Assembly (NCBI GenBank): GCA_038240335.1
Contig: JBBSDV010000186.1
Span: forward strand, 1-5,782
Direction: 5' to 3'
Length of the DNA: 5,782 bases
From: JBBSDV01 sp038240335
Lineage (GTDB): Bacteria; Chloroflexota; Dehalococcoidia; DSTF01; JACRBR01
The position numbers and the translations under genes are program-made. Below are positions 5,049 to 5,782 of this stretch, one piece after another; position 1 is the stretch's first letter; every line of letters begins with the position of its first letter. Under the pieces are notes generated by a model. The model was not told the DNA's origin and ran no database searches. It saw nothing but the letters and a program-made list of their open reading frames with translations.

Positions 5049-5782
5049 ATGCCATTCCCGCCGGCTCTCCGCCCGAAGCTTCAGTCTGCCTACGCGCCAC
5101 TCATTGCCGCCGCGCTCGCCGCCGGCGTCTTTGCGGCGGCGTGCAGCGGCGGCGGGAAGAGCAGCAGCGCGCAGCTCATCGTCTACGAAGCTGGCGCCAC
5201 CGATAAGACGTCGAACGTCTGGACGATCGATGCCGCGAGCGGCGAATCGACGCAGATCACGCACGGCAGCGGCTTCGATGGTAACCCCGGCTGGTCCGCC
5301 GATCACAAGCACATCATCTTCATCTCCGATCGCGATCGCGGCGGCCACAAGGAGGAGATCTACGTGATGCGCGCCGACGGCGCCGATCCGCAGCGCCTCA
5401 CGAACTCGACCGGCGATATCCACAACTGGAGCCCGAAGTTTTCCGACGACGGCAAACAGATCGCGTACGTCACCGTCGAGGGCTCGAAGAACTACTTCGT
5501 CTCGCTGATGGATGCGGACGGTGCCAACCAGCGGCACATCGCCGGCCCGTACAAGTTCGCTGAGTTTCCCGCGTGGACGCGCGACAGCAAGGAGATCTAC
5601 TACTCGGCGATCGCGCCGGATCGCAACGACCCGGATCTGTACTCGATCGATGCCACATCGCTCGAGGTGCAGACGCGCATCTCGACGCCGGCCGCCGACG
5701 TCTGCCCGCACTTCTCGCGTGACGGCACGCGCCTGACGTACGCCTCCGTCGCGCCCGGGAAGGAGAACGGCGACAACGTCGA
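5049..5782 (+). CDS. PD40/TolB-like beta-propeller lipoprotein, N-terminal part
   Basis: Open to the window end: 244 codons plus two bases, 3' part missing. The N-terminus is a lipoprotein signal: basic residues R8 and K10, a hydrophobic stretch (about 16-31, PLIAAALAAGVFAAA) and a lipobox-like AAAC with Cys32 as the lipidated residue, then a Gly/Ser linker. The rest is repeated PD40 (TolB/WD40-like) blades, each with a 'W/F-S-x-D-x-K-x-I-x-Y' strand followed by 'IYxMxADGADPQRLT': at about 80-118 (PGWSADHKHIIFISDRD), 127-164 (WSPKFSDDGKQIAYVT), 174-212 (PAWTRDSKEIYYS) and 220 onward (PHFSRDGTRLTYAS). It should sit on the outer face of the cytoplasmic membrane. These propellers bind proteins or polysaccharides; the ligand cannot be told here. 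ATG 5049 is used; an in-frame GTG directly before it (5046) is possible, and TAG at 5037-5039 blocks anything further up. Unrelated in function to the polymerase genes. Confidence 0.87.
   Translation, partial: MPFPPALRPKLQSAYAPLIAAALAAGVFAAACSGGGKSSSAQLIVYEAGATDKTSNVWTIDAASGESTQITHGSGFDGNPGWSADHKHIIFISDRDRGGHKEEIYVMRADGADPQRLTNSTGDIHNWSPKFSDDGKQIAYVTVEGSKNYFVSLMDADGANQRHIAGPYKFAEFPAWTRDSKEIYYSAIAPDRNDPDLYSIDATSLEVQTRISTPAADVCPHFSRDGTRLTYASVAPGKENGDNV

Noticed and set aside
4965..5711. Minus-strand open frame of 248 codons
   Set aside because: The plus strand here encodes a clear lipoprotein signal and PD40 blades; the minus translation has no recognisable feature.

Overview
High-GC bacterial window (hand-counted 60-base lines in the main genes give about 65-67% GC) with five genes and little spacer. 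The gene content points to a mycobacterial-type translesion 'mutasome': a Y-family polymerase (ImuB/DinB-like), a small DUF6504-like protein and a DnaE2/ImuC-type DNA polymerase III alpha. The sequence style resembles Chloroflexota or a related high-GC lineage (Y-family C-terminus ending PERRYALIDYDL, the DnaE2 subtype with GRGRGSSVGS and LIGLSHVDP, a PD40 lipoprotein with a possible leaderless promoter). The taxon is inference; nothing in the window fixes it.

Layout. 2-457 (+): C-terminal 151 residues of the Y-family polymerase. 406-693 (+): DUF6504-like protein that starts inside the polymerase gene behind its own strong Shine-Dalgarno. 690-1115 (-) and 1112-1498 (-): a toxin-antitoxin pair, with a PIN-domain VapC toxin downstream of an AbrB/SpoVT-fold antitoxin. 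The two overlap as ATGA and have visibly lower GC than their neighbours. 1499-1540: a 42-base AT-rich divergent intergenic region with a perfect inverted repeat overlapping a -10-like element. 1541-4888 (+): complete DnaE2, 1115 aa. 4889-5048: spacer with an inverted repeat but no convincing terminator. 5049-5782 (+): start of a PD40 beta-propeller lipoprotein, cut by the window end.

How it works together. The Y-family protein and DnaE2 would form a damage-tolerant, error-prone synthesis machine. Both carry a candidate sliding-clamp-binding peptide (QRSLLF and QLALPL). The DUF6504-like protein is translationally linked to the Y-family gene, so it is probably an accessory of this machine. The toxin-antitoxin module lies antisense between the DUF6504-like gene and dnaE2, splitting what looks like one operon. 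It leaves dnaE2 with no recognisable Shine-Dalgarno and a start 8 bases from the putative toxin-antitoxin operator. The downstream lipoprotein looks functionally unrelated.
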